Assembly: GCA_002702575.1 (NCBI GenBank)
Contig: PAAJ01000025.1
Location: 1 to 59,187, forward strand
Direction of reading: 5' to 3'
Origin: Phycisphaerae bacterium
Lineage (GTDB): Bacteria > Planctomycetota > Phycisphaerae > Phycisphaerales > SM1A02
Length of the DNA: 59,187 nucleotides
Shown piece after piece: positions 51,648-59,187 of this stretch; position 1 is the stretch's first letter; every line of letters begins with the position of its first letter. The notes beneath the pieces were generated by a model. That model saw only the letters and a program-made list of their open reading frames with translations, was not told the origin of the DNA and made no database searches. Both the position numbers and the translations under genes were made by a program.

Positions 51648-54506
51648 ATGCATCTGTTTTCCATGACCCTCGCGGGTTCAGCGGTGTGCTTGTTGTCAAT
51701 TCCTCCTGCAGTCATGGCTGCAACTGAAACAGAACCCCTTGGCGCAGGGTCCTTCTACGTCTCGCTTCCTGATGGGGCCATCGGACCATCCGACACCAAT
51801 GGCCAGTCGGTTGCCCCTCGGATCACAGATGACTTCACAGGTCCGGTACCCACCAATACCTGGTGGTCTTCATTGGTATGGACTCGATATCCGGGTAAGA
51901 CCTTCGGGGAAGCCATGCACCCCCACCCGCTCTCAGTCAAGGCCAGCTCGGATGGCCTGGAGATCGGGCAGGTCAACGCGGCCACTCCGACCGGCGCAGG
52001 TTATGGCTATCACTTTACGGACTCAACGCATGCCTTGACGATCGGCGTTGAAGGCCTTCAGTCCTCGGATGTTCGAATCGCCGATGCCAGTGACTGGACC
52101 CTCACCGCTCGTTGGGATGATGGCCAGCGAACCATGGATGCGACCTTCGGCCGTGGGCTGCCTGCCGTCGTCGCCGAGATCATCGGCGGCACACCAAGCA
52201 TCACCATCAATCCCGGTTCAGGAGGCGCCTCGAACATCGACAACCAGGGTGCCCATGTCATTCTTCAGTGCGCAGATTCCACCTGGGGGCTCTTCGCACC
52301 GGAGGGAACAACCTGGACACAACAAGGCAATCTGTTTCTGGCACCCGGCGCCCAGAAGATCGCAGCCGCTGTTCTTCCTGACTCGAACCCTGTCACGATT
52401 CAACGGTTCGTTGATCGTGCCTTGACCGTCGTGCGTGAAACAAGCGTCTCCTGGGAGTGGAACTCGGCAGATCGCACCATCGAGACAACCTACGACTTCA
52501 CGACCGATACCCAGGAGGCCCCTCTGATCTGCCTCTATGGTCATCATGTCGAACACAGCAATCAGGATGATCAGGACTGGGGCCAGTACATCACGGCACG
52601 TGGCCCCATGAGCCTGCGATCAGCCTCGAGTTTCACGGTCAACCTGCCTTGCCCCGCCATTCTGCCATTGCTGCCCGATGTGGGATCGATCGATCCAACC
52701 CGCCTGGAATCTCTGCTGGAGAGCGTGGTTGATGATGACAACTTCCCTTCCGATACCTACTGGTTCGGCAAAGCTGTTGGACGACACGGCCAACTGGCCC
52801 TGATCGCCGATCAACTCGGAGATCTCGAGGCGCGTGATCAGTTGATCCAGACCATGAAGGATCAACTTGAGAAATGGCTCTCGGTGGACTCCAGTGGCGA
52901 CCTGAATTCTGCAGATCGGCTGCAAGCCGAGTCGTTCGATGACTCCAATGGTGTCACGATCGAGGAGATCGATGGCGCCGATGAACAAGCTGTCACCGGT
53001 TTCAATGGCGGAGATTGGATCAAGCTCAGCAACATCAACTTCTCAAGCCAGTTGCCGAATCGTGCTCTGATTCGAATCGCCTCGGGAACAAGTGGCAGTG
53101 CGATGGTGTCCTTGCGACTGGACAGCGTGGACGGCCCGGTGATCTCCCAGGCGGGCATCGGCAATACCGGAGGCTGGACGTCATGGACCGAGATCGCCCT
53201 GGGTATCTCGATTGACGATGTCAGCCAGATCGAAGGGGTTCGCGACATCTATGTCACGTGCGAGACCCCCTATACGGAAGACATCTTCTCCCTGGACTGG
53301 TTCACCTTCGATTATGGAGGTGGTGGCAGTTCGGCCAGCTACTTCGCCTACGACCCGACATGGTCGACGCTGATCGGCTACCCCGCCTCCTATGGTGCGG
53401 ACAGTGAACTCAACGATCATCACTTCCACTATGGCTACTACATCATGGCCGCTTCGATCATCGCTCGGTTCGATCCGGAATGGGCTCAGGTGGACAACTG
53501 GGGCGGCATGATCGAACTGTTGATCAAGGATGCGGCCAACTGGGATCGCACGGATGATCGCTTCTGTTTTCTGCGTCACATGGAGCCCTATGTCGGTTAC
53601 TCCTATGCATCGGGACACGCCGGCTTTGCTGCAGGCAACAATCAGGAGTCATCCTCGGAAGGCTTGAACTTCGCCAGTGCCTGCGTCTCCTGGGGTGCGC
53701 ATACCAACAACGATGAGATTCTGGAACTGGGTCTCTTCCTGTTGGCGGCGGAATCCCTGGCTGTCGAACGCTACTGGTTCGATGTCGATGAGACGATCTT
53801 CCCCGATGAGATGCCGCATCCCGTTGCCGGCATCGTCTGGGACAGCGGCGCCGACTACGCCACCTGGTGGACCGGAAACCCGGAAGAGATTCATGGGATC
53901 AATGTACTCCCCGTGACAGGTGGCTCGCTGTACCTCGGCCAGCGACCGGATTCCATCACACGCTGCTGGAATCATCTGCTGGAAGAAAATGGTGGCGAGC
54001 CCACCGTCTGGCAGGACATTCTCTGGTCCTACCTTGGCCTGGCGGATGCCGACGCAGCCTTGCAGCGGTTGGATGCGACTCCGAACTACTGGCCTGAAGC
54101 CGGTGATTCCAAGGCGAGAACCTATCACTGGCTTGCCGCACTCACTGGACTGGGTCAACTGAAACCGCAGATTACCGGTGATACGCCGTTCTCGGCGGTG
54201 TTCAGCAAGGACCAGATCACGACGTATGTGGCGCACAATCCGGGTACCAAACGACTGGAAGTCACCTTCAGTGACGGCCAGAGGATCTGTGTTCCTGCCG
54301 GCGAAACGTACTGGGCCCATACCAATCAGGACGGCGAGTGTCCGGCCACTGCGGACGTCAATGGTGATGGGGTCGTGAACGTCAACGACTTGTTGATCGT
54401 TCTGGGCGACTGGGGCCCATGTATTGGCTGCCAATCGGATCTTGATGGCGATGGAATCGTAGCCGTCAATGATGTACTGGCTTTGCTTGCGGCCTGGACA
54501 CCATAG
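51648..54506 (+). CDS. GH81 endo-beta-1,3-glucanase with inserted CBM6-like module and dockerin-like tail
   Basis: The 952-residue protein has a signal peptide (about 1-24, MHLFSMTLAGSAVCLLSIPP) and the GH81 catalytic fold: PVPTNTWWSSLVW (about 50-62), DTYWFGKAVGRHGQLA, DELNDHHFHYGYY-type SELNDHHFHYGYYI (acid Asp590), and NQESSSEGLNF (Glu667, Glu671). Between KWLSVDSSG and YFAYDPTWSTLIGYPASYG a carbohydrate-binding module is inserted (about 420-560; LQAESFDDSNGV, GFNGGDWIKL, WTSWTEI, IYVTC), like CBM6. The C-terminus carries two calcium-loop repeats (DVNGDGVVNVNDLLIVL and DLDGDGIVAVNDVLALL, about 900-950). The enzyme should cut laminarin-type beta-1,3-glucan outside the cell. It has its own terminator. 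Confidence 0.92.
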   Translation: MHLFSMTLAGSAVCLLSIPPAVMAATETEPLGAGSFYVSLPDGAIGPSDTNGQSVAPRITDDFTGPVPTNTWWSSLVWTRYPGKTFGEAMHPHPLSVKASSDGLEIGQVNAATPTGAGYGYHFTDSTHALTIGVEGLQSSDVRIADASDWTLTARWDDGQRTMDATFGRGLPAVVAEIIGGTPSITINPGSGGASNIDNQGAHVILQCADSTWGLFAPEGTTWTQQGNLFLAPGAQKIAAAVLPDSNPVTIQRFVDRALTVVRETSVSWEWNSADRTIETTYDFTTDTQEAPLICLYGHHVEHSNQDDQDWGQYITARGPMSLRSASSFTVNLPCPAILPLLPDVGSIDPTRLESLLESVVDDDNFPSDTYWFGKAVGRHGQLALIADQLGDLEARDQLIQTMKDQLEKWLSVDSSGDLNSADRLQAESFDDSNGVTIEEIDGADEQAVTGFNGGDWIKLSNINFSSQLPNRALIRIASGTSGSAMVSLRLDSVDGPVISQAGIGNTGGWTSWTEIALGISIDDVSQIEGVRDIYVTCETPYTEDIFSLDWFTFDYGGGGSSASYFAYDPTWSTLIGYPASYGADSELNDHHFHYGYYIMAASIIARFDPEWAQVDNWGGMIELLIKDAANWDRTDDRFCFLRHMEPYVGYSYASGHAGFAAGNNQESSSEGLNFASACVSWGAHTNNDEILELGLFLLAAESLAVERYWFDVDETIFPDEMPHPVAGIVWDSGADYATWWTGNPEEIHGINVLPVTGGSLYLGQRPDSITRCWNHLLEENGGEPTVWQDILWSYLGLADADAALQRLDATPNYWPEAGDSKARTYHWLAALTGLGQLKPQITGDTPFSAVFSKDQITTYVAHNPGTKRLEVTFSDGQRICVPAGETYWAHTNQDGECPATADVNGDGVVNVNDLLIVLGDWGPCIGCQSDLDGDGIVAVNDVLALLAAWTP

Positions 54507-54538
54507 TTCCACGATATGGATTGCATGAACATCAACCA

Positions 54539-54566
54539 CACCCCGGCCAAGCGGCCGGGGTGTTTT
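54539..54566 (+). terminator. Rho-independent terminator of the GH81 gene
   Basis: CACCCCGGCC (54539-54548) pairs perfectly with GGCCGGGGTG (54553-54562) around an AAGC loop and is followed by TTTT. It lies 33 bases after the stop. Confidence 0.88.
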
Positions 54567-54643
54567 CAAACGGCCCAGGTCCCTTGTGGCGAGCGCTGAT
54601 GACCTCTGCCGATACATGGACAACGACACTGGATGACTGCCGC

Positions 54644-55180
54644 ATGAGTTCCTTCAAGTTCTTCTGGACAACCCACAAGTGGACCGGCATCGTGATCGCA
54701 ATTCTGCTGATCATGTCCTCGGTCACGGGCTTCCTGCTGCTGATCAAGAAGGATTTCGACTGGATCCAGCCCCCTACTGCGACCGCCACCGATGGAACCA
54801 TCGATCAGTTCGTTCCGATCCAGGACATCGTGGCCGTGATCATCGCCCAGAATCACCCGGACTTCCAGACGCCGGAAGACATCGATCGAATCGACACCCG
54901 GCCCGACAAGCGCCTTCACAAGGTGCGATCACGTCATCACTACACGGAGTATCAGGTCGATGCGATTACGGCCACGATTCTCAGTGGCCCGGATCGCCGC
55001 ATGAGTGATCTGCTGGAATCCATCCATGACGGCTCGTTCTTCGCCGACTGGTTCCATGACTGGATCATGCCCATCGTGCCCATCGCGATCGTCCTCCTGG
55101 TGTTCAGCGGCTTCTGGCTGTGGCTGCAGCCCAAGATCCGGCGGGCCAGGCGACGCCGAAAACAGCAATCGGCCACCTGA
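54644..55180 (+). CDS. PepSY-associated transmembrane protein
   Basis: The protein has an N-terminal span (about 14-36) preceded by FFWTTHKWTG, the His/Trp pattern that opens PepSY-TM proteins. A periplasmic loop with PepSY character (IVAVIIAQNHPDFQTPEDI, then KVRSRHHYTEYQVD) and a C-terminal span (about 138-160) with a basic end follow. Such proteins sit in the inner membrane and are often linked to siderophore-iron reduction; the link here is only family-level. I chose the ATG at 54644 (178 residues); an ATG at 54599 adds 15 residues. It follows the GH81 terminator and so has its own promoter. Confidence 0.75.
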   Translation: MSSFKFFWTTHKWTGIVIAILLIMSSVTGFLLLIKKDFDWIQPPTATATDGTIDQFVPIQDIVAVIIAQNHPDFQTPEDIDRIDTRPDKRLHKVRSRHHYTEYQVDAITATILSGPDRRMSDLLESIHDGSFFADWFHDWIMPIVPIAIVLLVFSGFWLWLQPKIRRARRRRKQQSAT

Positions 55181-55276
55181 CCGGGCACCCGGCATTCTCC
55201 ATATGGACGGCATCTCAAGCAGCCTTATTGGCCAGTCGTGTTTTCGAGCGGGAGACGCTAGAATGATCCGCTTGCC

Positions 55277-55350
<74 letters not shown>

Positions 55351-55362
55351 TTGGGCCTGATT

Positions 55363-55399
55363 GGGGAGATGTCCATTGCATCTCCCCGATCTTGTTTTT
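55363..55399 (+). terminator. Terminator after tRNA-Pro
   Basis: GGGGAGATG (55363-55371) pairs with CATCTCCCC (55379-55387), loop TCCATTG, followed by GATCTTGTTTTT. It lies 12 bases after the tRNA. Confidence 0.85.
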
Positions 55400-55421
55400 G
55401 AGTCCTGGGATCACCGCAGCG

Positions 55422-55440
55422 AAAAAACCGGCCAAGGCGG
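55422..55440 (-). terminator. Possible terminator of the metalloprotease gene
   Basis: On the minus strand a short GC-rich element CCGCCTTGGCCGG, weakly self-complementary, is followed by TTTTTT. It lies about 50 bases past the stop of the metalloprotease gene. Confidence 0.35.
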
Positions 55441-55488
55441 ATCTGTTCAGCAGCCTCCCGGGACGCCTCAAGGGGGTATCAGACCTGG

Positions 55489-58400
55489 CTATCTGTTCCA
55501 GGATGCCAGCAGAGACAGAAGATCGATTGCGTCGACTCGACAATCCCCATTGAGATCACCAAGGCATGGAAGCGTGTCACACTCCGGACCACACTGTCCC
55601 CACCGTTCAAGCAGGGTGATGAGATCGGAGGCATCGACCAGACCGTCACGTGAACCGGAACCGGCTCGTGAGCTGATGTCCGCATCGCCCATGGAGGATC
55701 GCCCAGCGATGCCCCCTGCCCCGACAACGTCTGCAGTGAGTTCTGCATAGACATGCCCCTCGAAGCTCTCGAGGCTGTCAGGAGCACCGGAGATGATCAT
55801 GGAGTCCATCGCAACGGCAGTACCGAAGGCATCACCTGCAGACTGGTTGCAGGCCCAGAATGTCCTCGAGTCAACCCAACGCCCGGACGCTTCATCCAGG
55901 GTGTAGAGCATGGTGAGTCCGGCCCCTTCGTAGCCATTCCAGTGGGCACCCGGACAGCCCACGAGTGCGTACAAGGCGTCATCGACGACTCCCATGCTCA
56001 CGGATTCAGCACAGTTGTTCTCTTCCGGTTCGATCTGGAGCATGGACAGCGGTGGGAAGCCGGCTCGGCTCCACCTGCGTGAGGTGGCGTCGTATTCCCA
56101 GACGATGAAGATGCCGCGGCCCACACCATCCTGGGACTCGTCACGCCGCAGTGCACCTGCAATGAGATAGGGAGTCCCGGTGGCCTGATCGAAATACAGC
56201 TTCACGGAACGCCCCAGATCACTCGTGAACTCAGGACGCTCACTCGTGATGTAATCGGTTCTGAGGCTGATGCCGGTGGCATCATTTCCAATCAGCGTCG
56301 GTGTCACGATGCAGATCCTTCCAGCATCCTCCCACTCCCCTGAATCATGGCCTGGAATGCCGACCGCTGCGATCCACGGAAGGCCCGGAAGCTCCGGACT
56401 GCAGATGCTCACGGCGGTTCCGATGGATGCCCTGTCCGCGTATTCGACGCCACGCATGTCAATCGATGTGAACTGGATATCCGATTCGAGTTCCGCATCC
56501 CGATCGAACTTGAAGAAGTAGGCCGCCCCGGAATCCGGACCGTAGGTATCCGCACCCGGTGCACCCACCACCATGCGGACTTCAGAACCTGAGAGGGACG
56601 CCTCGACGGCGTGACCGAAATAGTCCTCGCGATCGGGTATCGGATTGGCAATCACCAACGGCACGGCAGGATCACTGCTGTTCTGGTTCTGCACATCCTG
56701 TGTTGAATACACGTAGACGATGCCTGAATTCAACTTGGGTGGACCCGACAGGTAGTAATCGTGATGTGATGCACCAACGGCCGCGATACCGGCCGTCATG
56801 ACGCCGTCCACACTGACGGAGCAGCCGAATTTGTCCTGATACCGCCCCTGACCGAGGCCTGTTGACGGCGGAACAACAACCCGTGCCTGAAGCGATTCGC
56901 TCGATTGCTGATACAGGTAGGCTCTGCCGACATCGGGTGTTCCATTGGAGAGGTGCTCCCCTGCAGCACCAATGAGTGCCAGTTCGCCACGCGTGCTGAC
57001 CGAAAGTCCCCGCCTGCCGCCGGAATCGGTTTCACCGCCGAGCTCGAGTTCGGGGAGACAGACGCTTGGATCCTGTGCACAGGGGTCACCGACACACTCA
57101 GTGCCGACCCCGAGGAACTCACCGGAGGAGAACTGACAGACATCCGATGTCTCGATGCTGCAGACCCCGTCGATGCAGCAGGCACCGGTCACGGCACATG
57201 GAGATGGATTTTCACTGCAACTCGAACCTTCACCCTTGAATTCTCCACCCAGAACGAAGCACTGGGACACCGGACGGGTGACATCGATGCAGTTGTCCTC
57301 AGCAAAGCAGCAGGCACCGCTGATCTCGAAATCGCATGAGATGAACTGGCAGTTGACTTCCAGATACACGCCACCGAGATCCTCACATTGTGCGACTGAA
57401 AGCACCCCAAGGCACTCGTCACCGAGGCAGCATGAACCCGGCGAGGCCTGGCAGTCGAAATCAGCGTCACTGCAGCTTGTACCGATACCGGCGAATTCAC
57501 CGCCCAGCGTGATCGTGCACGTCAGGATGTCGACGACTTCGACACACTCGGAGACCGGTGATCCCGGAGCCGCTGAAATGCAGCAGGCACCAGGGGAACC
57601 CGGCAGGTCGTCACAGATCACTGGACACAACGATCCTTGCCCAAGGAACTCGCCACCGGCATTCAGACAGGCGAAGGAGCTCGGGGCCTCGACGCAGCTC
57701 ACACCGAAGCAGCAGGCACCTGAGAGCAGCACGCAGGTATCCAGTTCACACGTCGTTCCAGGACCCATGTAGAAGATGCTGGTTTCAAGACACTGCTCAC
57801 CGGCGAATTCCTGGCCGACTTCCACGCAGTTGTCGAGAATGCAGCAGACTCCGGTGGTATCCGCACAGATACCGCCACCACACGTGACCCCCAATCCGAG
57901 ATACGTACCGCCGGCATCGACACAGTCGTAGACGACCGAGACCTCGATGCAGTTCTGGCCGAGACAGCAGGCCCCGGCGGAATCGCCCTGCAGGGCGATG
58001 CAGGTCGATGTATTGCAGACATCACCATCACTGAGGAAGATCCCCCCGAGATCGGTGACACACTCCTCGAGTGAATCAACCTGAACACAGTTCAAGCCGA
58101 CACAGCAGCTCAGGACCGATTCGCACGGGTCATCGTCGCACAGGGAATCGACACCCATGTAGATGCCGTTGAGAAAATCACAGTCTTCAATGCTGCCGAC
58201 CTGATTGCATGACTGCCCGAGGCAACAGGCTCCCGGTGAGCCCTGGAAGCAGACGAAGTCGGAACAGATCGAACCAAGCCCCACGAAGAGACCTCCCAGG
58301 TCCACACAGTCCTGAACACTGGCGACTTGCGTGCACTCCGCACCAGTGCAACACGCACCCGGCGAGTTGTCATCGCACGTGATGGAATCACAGGTAGTGC

Positions 58401-59187
58401 CCACGCCGACGAAGATGCCTTCGATCTCCTGGCATTCGACAACACTGCTGACATTCGTGCAGTTGGAATTGAAACAACAGGCACCAGGTGTTCCTGGAAG
58501 ATCGCAGACCAGATCGGCATCGGAGCAGCTCGTGCCGGATCCCATGTAGGTTCCACCAAGCGGGAAACAGAGCCCGGCGGCCTCCACTTCGATGCACTGA
58601 CCGTTGAGGCAGCAGGCACCGGGCTCGTTCACATTGCCGTCGACGATGTGATCCTGTCGTTCTTCGATCGCGACGGACCGGGCTCTTGCCAACTGATCCG
58701 GCGAAAAATGATCCGTGCACCGCTGGGTGGTGTAGCTCATCAGATTCCTGATGGGTGGGTCGTAGGGCTGACCGGATCCACATGGATCCTGATCCGTACA
58801 GGTCAGATTGCACTGGCCGTCGACAGCGGTGTTCCCGTTGTTGCAGGTACGGCCGAAATCCGCCGGCGTATCGCAGACCTGATCACCGGCATCCTCGCAG
58901 TTGCTGCCATCCACACATTCCACACCGATCGCGGTCTCGAAGGTATGGAAGAGATTGAAATAGTGGCCGACTTCATGACTGAATGTGGCACGATCGCTGG
59001 CCGTTGCGGTGCAGTCATTTGCCATCATGATGCCCTGGTGCTGGCTGAAGGTGAAGGAGGACTCACCACAGAGACCTGCCAGCACGGGCACGAACCAGAC
59101 GTTGATGGTGCCCTCGACCGGGTTGTACTGCCTCAATTCGTCACGTTGGGCGGAGGTGAACAGCTCGGCATACTTGTCATCATCGAC
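55489..59187 (-). CDS. Secreted M43 metalloprotease with cysteine-rich repeats, propeller and dockerin-like tail (5' end outside window)
   Basis: The frame is open to the right edge, so the start and signal peptide are missing; 1232 residues are visible. The N-terminal part is an M43-like (cytophagalysin/pappalysin) zinc protease: zinc motif HEVGHYFNLFH (58977-58945) and the Met-turn region NLMSYTTQRC. Then come twelve repeats of about 40 residues (about 58630-57060) of the pattern GACCxxxxC...C...GGxxxGxGTxC...C, probably disulphide-stapled. An integrin-type beta-propeller follows (about 57050-55700), and finally two dockerin-like repeats (RDGLVDASDLITLLERWG and GDLNGDCRVDAIDLLSLLASW). It is probably an exported or surface proteolytic enzyme. 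It faces the tRNA and PepSY gene from the other side. Confidence 0.88.
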   Translation of the reverse strand, partial: VDDDKYAELFTSAQRDELRQYNPVEGTINVWFVPVLAGLCGESSFTFSQHQGIMMANDCTATASDRATFSHEVGHYFNLFHTFETAIGVECVDGSNCEDAGDQVCDTPADFGRTCNNGNTAVDGQCNLTCTDQDPCGSGQPYDPPIRNLMSYTTQRCTDHFSPDQLARARSVAIEERQDHIVDGNVNEPGACCLNGQCIEVEAAGLCFPLGGTYMGSGTSCSDADLVCDLPGTPGACCFNSNCTNVSSVVECQEIEGIFVGVGTTCDSITCDDNSPGACCTGAECTQVASVQDCVDLGGLFVGLGSICSDFVCFQGSPGACCLGQSCNQVGSIEDCDFLNGIYMGVDSLCDDDPCESVLSCCVGLNCVQVDSLEECVTDLGGIFLSDGDVCNTSTCIALQGDSAGACCLGQNCIEVSVVYDCVDAGGTYLGLGVTCGGGICADTTGVCCILDNCVEVGQEFAGEQCLETSIFYMGPGTTCELDTCVLLSGACCFGVSCVEAPSSFACLNAGGEFLGQGSLCPVICDDLPGSPGACCISAAPGSPVSECVEVVDILTCTITLGGEFAGIGTSCSDADFDCQASPGSCCLGDECLGVLSVAQCEDLGGVYLEVNCQFISCDFEISGACCFAEDNCIDVTRPVSQCFVLGGEFKGEGSSCSENPSPCAVTGACCIDGVCSIETSDVCQFSSGEFLGVGTECVGDPCAQDPSVCLPELELGGETDSGGRRGLSVSTRGELALIGAAGEHLSNGTPDVGRAYLYQQSSESLQARVVVPPSTGLGQGRYQDKFGCSVSVDGVMTAGIAAVGASHHDYYLSGPPKLNSGIVYVYSTQDVQNQNSSDPAVPLVIANPIPDREDYFGHAVEASLSGSEVRMVVGAPGADTYGPDSGAAYFFKFDRDAELESDIQFTSIDMRGVEYADRASIGTAVSICSPELPGLPWIAAVGIPGHDSGEWEDAGRICIVTPTLIGNDATGISLRTDYITSERPEFTSDLGRSVKLYFDQATGTPYLIAGALRRDESQDGVGRGIFIVWEYDATSRRWSRAGFPPLSMLQIEPEENNCAESVSMGVVDDALYALVGCPGAHWNGYEGAGLTMLYTLDEASGRWVDSRTFWACNQSAGDAFGTAVAMDSMIISGAPDSLESFEGHVYAELTADVVGAGGIAGRSSMGDADISSRAGSGSRDGLVDASDLITLLERWGQCGPECDTLPCLGDLNGDCRVDAIDLLSLLASWNR

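Noticed and set aside
57060-58630. Repeats suggesting a CRISPR or satellite array
   Set aside because: The periodicity is at protein level (cysteine modules); nucleotide units are diverged and have no spacer pattern.

Overview
The window looks like chromosomal DNA of a planctomycete, most likely class Phycisphaerae (marine type). This is inferred from gene content, not from a marker gene: a B12-dependent ribonucleotide reductase, a MoxR/DUF58/BatA-like membrane cluster, a DUF1080 plus PVC-type dehydrogenase plus cytochrome c fusion, a CX4CHG haem-like motif, and secreted proteins ending in dockerin-like repeats. Base composition is high G+C by eye and even throughout. I see no phage, insertion sequence, CRISPR array or other clear sign of recent transfer.

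Layout. 1-284 (-): 5' part of a secreted protein. 944-4592 (+): Tricorn-type protease and a tiny membrane ORF. 8008-4617 (-): fibro-slime protein, plant-type ferredoxin-NADP reductase and an MscS channel. 8292-9635 (+): murA. 14136-9624 (-): a five-gene overlapping operon (two related membrane proteins, MlaF-like ATPase, MlaD-like protein, SpoU/TrmH methyltransferase). 14257-15582 (+): murD. 31993-15516 (-): a long co-directional run holding ribF, a DHH phosphoesterase, membrane proteins, a binding-protein/permease pair, a vWA/MoxR/DUF58/BatA cluster, a TPR-YggX fusion and pyrD. 32089-38533 (+): a large NAD-glutamate dehydrogenase and two exported proteins. 41805-38517 (-): pcrA-like helicase and queG. 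42309-46592 (+): dcd and nrdJ behind a candidate NrdR-regulated promoter and a structured leader. 46965-51273 (+): a solitary nuoA, a small membrane protein and a giant secreted DUF1080/dehydrogenase/cytochrome c protein. 51648-55180 (+): a GH81 beta-1,3-glucanase and a PepSY-type membrane protein. 55277-55350: tRNA-Pro(TGG). 59187-55489 (-): a large M43 metalloprotease with twelve cysteine-rich repeats, cut by the window edge.

Themes. murA and murD supply peptidoglycan precursors. dcd and nrdJ control deoxynucleotide supply and appear jointly regulated. The secreted GH81 enzyme, the DUF1080 protein, the metalloprotease and the Tricorn protease suggest a polymer-degrading lifestyle. The least conventional parts are the 15.5-32 kb run, where a metal-type transporter fused to an NHL propeller sits in a MoxR/vWA cluster that also carries a Fe(II)-trafficking-like fusion; the dcd-nrdJ leader; and an apparent non-coding transcript near 51.35-51.49 kb.
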